64,000 nt of DNA, taken from contig MU603930.1 in NCBI GenBank assembly GCA_025201845.1, positions 228,310 through 292,309 on the forward strand, read 5' to 3'. A program made the translations under genes and the position numbers. Positions 61,318-64,000 of this stretch are shown piece by piece; within the stretch, counting starts at the first letter, position 1; each line of letters starts with the position of its first letter. Origin of the DNA: Martensiomyces pterosporus (taxonomy: Eukaryota > Kickxellomycota > Kickxellomycetes > Kickxellales > Kickxellaceae). Below the pieces are notes generated by a model. It was given only the letters and a program-made list of their open reading frames with translations, had not been told where the DNA came from and did not search any database.

Positions 61318-62547
61318 TCAATTGGGCGCATTTGGAAGGAGCTTTACAAGGTCGAATGTAGACTTGATGAGCCCTGAATCGTCACACGAGCTGCGAATGT
61401 ACATTGCCCGCTGGCTGCAGGGCATGGCCATTTCGCAAAGCCCGCTGCTCGTGGGGGACCCAAAGCCACCTCTGAGTAGCTGTGTGTGCCTGGTAAAGTC
61501 GTCTGAGTATGGCCGGCGGCTGGGATTGAAGACTTCGAGCATCAGCTCCTCGCTGTGCATCGTGTCAAGACACTGTGGGCTGCCGGCGATGCAATCAGAC
61601 AGAATATCAAAGCAGCCTCCCTGTTCGCATGCTGCCTCGTCGAGCGTCCTTTGTGACCGGCTGCAAGAGTGCCCTGCATCGACCAGCTCTGCAGAGAGGT
61701 CGCCTTGGCTGTCGCTCAGACACACGGACTTTGAGCACGGCTCCATCTTGAGCCCTGCTGTTGATCCCGATCCATAGGACGCCCTGTATCCTGGGTTGCA
61801 TTCCTCTGCTGCTTCGCCTAGCTGCGATAGGGAGTGCAGGGAGTATGCCGAGAGCGTGCCCACACTCGCTGGCCGCACTGTCCCCTGCGGTGCATGACTC
61901 ATTTGGAGCATGCTGTGTGCAGATGGCATACTTGGGCGCAGCTGCGTGCGTCTGGCGTCATCTGAGACCCCTGGGGATGCAGTGTCAAATAGCTGCATTG
62001 ACGACCGCTTGTCAGTGCAGACCGGGTCGCTGAACTGGTTCCAGTTTGGCGGCCGCCGCTTTGACCTGGTATAGAATATAGTTGAGGAATACAGGCTGTG
62101 CGGGGACGCAATGTACTCCTTGAACCTGGCTGGTGAGGGCAGATGGCCGGTGTCTGCCAAAGCGCGCAGATCAGGCGAAATGGAGTTTTCGCATAAGGGC
62201 GACCTGGCAACCAGGCGCGACCGACGCAGAACTCGCGGCTTTGCATTCTTTCTTGAGGCCCCGAGCCGTGGGCTTGAAGAATCGGGAGGGGAGCCTGGAG
62301 CGGATGCTGGTGATATGTGTTCCGACCCGGGTGCGTGTCCGCCACTTGGCACAAATATGTTTTTGAGCCTGGATATAAGGCGGCCAGGACGGCTTCTGCT
62401 GGTAGCGTCTGGAGCCTCGGGCACGATGCCCATGGCGCGGTCCCTCTTGGGCGTCGGTGGATAAAACACCGGGTTTTTGGGTATATCAATGTGCTCAGGC
62501 GCGTAATAGCTGGCCTGGACGCAGTCTTTGCCACGCGGCCACACCAT
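61318..62547 (-). CDS. unrecognised protein, probably disordered
   Basis: 409 residues from the ATG at 62547 (context aagaacATGG). The frame is open much further upstream, but without an ATG, and a CATAG acceptor lies about 20 bp before the start, suggesting a leader intron. The sequence is Ser-, Pro- and Arg-rich. Three stretches look conserved: a start with YYAPEHIDIPKNPVFYPPTP, a segment SPARFKEYIASPHSLYSSTI followed by FYTRSKRRPPNWNQFSDP, and the C-terminal FNPSRRPYSDDFTRHTQLLR. No membrane segment or enzyme motif. These resemble short linear motifs of a regulatory or cell-polarity protein, but that is a guess. No family assigned. Confidence 0.65.
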   Translation of the reverse strand: MVWPRGKDCVQASYYAPEHIDIPKNPVFYPPTPKRDRAMGIVPEAPDATSRSRPGRLISRLKNIFVPSGGHAPGSEHISPASAPGSPPDSSSPRLGASRKNAKPRVLRRSRLVARSPLCENSISPDLRALADTGHLPSPARFKEYIASPHSLYSSTIFYTRSKRRPPNWNQFSDPVCTDKRSSMQLFDTASPGVSDDARRTQLRPSMPSAHSMLQMSHAPQGTVRPASVGTLSAYSLHSLSQLGEAAEECNPGYRASYGSGSTAGLKMEPCSKSVCLSDSQGDLSAELVDAGHSCSRSQRTLDEAACEQGGCFDILSDCIAGSPQCLDTMHSEELMLEVFNPSRRPYSDDFTRHTQLLRGGFGSPTSSGLCEMAMPCSQRAMYIRSSCDDSGLIKSTFDLVKLLPNAPN

Positions 62548-63695
62548 GTTCTTTGCTGCTGCTGCTATGGATGGTATACGTATTACCAGTGCTTGGGATG
62601 GCCAGACACAAAGAGCACCAGGGAGCTGCAGTGGCTCAAATTGGGTGTATACAGCAGTATTTGGTGTCAGTAGGTATGTGAAGAGTGTATTAGTGTTTAA
62701 AGGGTTCAGACAAGGACAGGCGTGTGGAAACTCTGGATGGGGAAGTGGAGGAGGAGAATCTGAGCGGCGAATGCTGGAGCGCCTGGAGCGAAGACAGCGG
62801 GCGAGGAACCAGATATGAAGGGGACGGATGGCGTGTTGAGCGCATGCTCTTTTTATGCTTGCATTCTGCGCGCTGGGCCGCACAATGAGTACCCAGAAAG
62901 GCAGATATGCAGCGAGAAAGAAGTCAAGCGAGAGGAGGGAGGGAGGCGAGTCAAAGCAGAAGCAGCAGCGCCCACACAGAGCAGCGTGTGGTGTGCATTT
63001 GATGGACACGCGAGTTAATGGCCTTGTCCCAAACCTGGATCCAGCTCGTTGTCTGCGCAAACAACCCGCCGCCGCTGCCTACAAACTCCACCCACCTCCC
63101 CCACTTGCACATCGCCGCCTCCCTGACAGCATTGCCCGCCCATTCTTCTTTCCAAGCCAGCACAGCAGAACATCCGCTTTATTCCGCCGGCTGCCAGTGC
63201 AGAACAACGGCAGCACTTGGGCAAAAAGGGAATCAATATGTATTGCTTATTATTCCACTCCCTCCTCCCTCCGCTCCCCTCCATTCAGCAGCCAGCAAGC
63301 AGGACAATATCGGTGTGCCTTCTGCGCTGGAGCGGATATTGTCGCGTGCAAGCTACTACATCAGGTGGGCAATTGTGTGAGCGCGAGCTCTGAGGAGGGG
63401 TGTGCGCACCATGGCCAGGTGTAAGCTTTTTCGAGCCTAGCTGTTTGTTCAGCCAGCACGGCGCTGTATCCCCTCCTTCCTTCAGCGCTTGAATGCGCAC
63501 AGAGAAAATGAGAAGAATGGCGCGTGCCTGCCAAACTGGGCGCATGCATTGAGGTTGGCCATTCGTTCTGTCTGCAGGCATTGAAACGAGTGATATGCGG
63601 AATTAAGAAACGGAGGACCGCTGGCTGGATAGCTGGATGAACAGAAGCTGTGGTGGCTGTGGCTGCTGCTGGCGCTTTTAGCTGTTGTCCGCGTG
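62548..63695. promoter_or_regulatory. upstream region of the 409-residue gene
   Basis: About 1.15 kb without a convincing gene. A minus-strand frame is open across 62548-63060 but lacks an ATG and has leader-like composition. Confidence 0.4.
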
Positions 63696-64000
63696 TTACC
63701 CCGTGTCGGATTCCTTCATCAGGCGATGCTGAACAGCACGCAGAAGCAGGTACTCCTCCCAAGCCGCCTGCTCCTGGGCTTTGCTCAGCACCTCGATGTG
63801 AAGGCGCTGCGTCCGCTTGGCCGGCCTCAGCGAGCTTGTGCTTTGGCTTGAGTGGTTTACCGACAGGGCGTCGGCCTCGTCGTCTGCAGTCGAGCCACCG
63901 CGAACCCAGAGAACGCGGAGCACACGTCCAAAAACGCGCATGCGGAGGACCTGGTCTGGCAGCGCTGGAAACAGGCGGTCTTTGATCGACGACCGAACAA
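63696..64000 (-). CDS. C-terminal part of a gene running off the right edge
   Basis: A minus-strand frame enters from the window edge and ends with TAA at 63696-63698, giving the last ~101 residues of a protein. It reads VRSSIKDRLFPALPDQVLRM at the edge, then RVFGRVLRVLWVRGGS. A polar stretch follows, and it closes with a helix containing EEYLLLRAVQHRLMKESDTG. I do not recognise the family. A large frame without stops and charged amphipathic helices make it likely to be coding. Whether an intron lies in this part cannot be told. Confidence 0.5.
   Translation of the reverse strand, partial: VRSSIKDRLFPALPDQVLRMRVFGRVLRVLWVRGGSTADDEADALSVNHSSQSTSSLRPAKRTQRLHIEVLSKAQEQAAWEEYLLLRAVQHRLMKESDTG

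Noticed and set aside
1..64000. transposons, CRISPR arrays, viral insertions
   Set aside because: No transposase, reverse transcriptase, long terminal or inverted repeats, spaced repeat array or capsid-like sequence was seen on either strand.

Overview
This 64 kb window is nuclear DNA from a fungus. It holds about 33 protein genes on both strands, separated by roughly 0.1 to 2.8 kb. Introns are short (mostly 96 to 300 bp) with GTAAGT-like donors and YAG acceptors. The gene content is that of a fungus: a chitin-synthase activator of the Chs4/Skt5 type, Las1, Ett1, Vid27, Hym1/Mo25, and dual-start glycyl-tRNA synthetase. My best guess is an early-diverging filamentous fungus (Kickxellales or a neighbouring zoopagomycete line). 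That guess rests on the style of the proteins and introns and not on any search. I found no rRNA, tRNA, CRISPR array, transposase or prokaryotic feature.

Layout. 0-10 kb: a possible gene fragment at the left edge, VID27, a PPR-like mitochondrial protein, an active lipid phosphate phosphatase and an Sds3/BRMS1-type histone-deacetylase subunit. 10-16.6 kb: exosome subunit RRP46, then three tandem same-strand genes of the COPI-associated/TVP membrane family, a small hypothetical gene and a TCAIM-like (DUF4460) mitochondrial protein. 16.6-29.4 kb: a TPR protein, HYM1/Mo25, a MATE transporter, the GTPase RBG1/DRG1, LAS1, an ETT1-like protein, profilin and ALG8. 29.4-38.5 kb: two long leader/intergenic stretches flanking the Chs4/Skt5-like Sel1-repeat gene. 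38.5-47.2 kb: a large unrecognised protein, mitochondrial uS15, an INO80 subunit (Ies2/INO80B), GOT1 and calmodulin. 48.4-64 kb: a Rab24-like GTPase, a degenerate lipid phosphatase paralogue, GRS1, HEM1, DID2/CHMP1, a peroxisomal-type peroxiredoxin, IWS1/SPN1, an unrecognised gene and a fragment running off the right edge.

The genes are mostly housekeeping and do not form a cluster. Two themes stand out. First, membrane traffic is well represented: three COPI_assoc genes, GOT1, a Rab, DID2 and a CHS4-like factor. Second, several genes carry extremely small coding exons that an ORF search misses. Examples are a 10-nt internal exon (TVP15-like), 7-nt and 20-nt exons (DID2), 21-nt and 33-nt exons (Rab), an ATG-only exon (calmodulin), a stop-codon-only exon (profilin) and a 22-nt first exon (GOT1). 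I reconstructed these by joining splice sites so that frame and family motifs are restored. The other notable items are a tandem exon duplication in GOT1, a lipid phosphatase paralogue that has lost all three catalytic motifs, and a perfect 74-bp tandem duplication in the leader of the CHS4-like gene.
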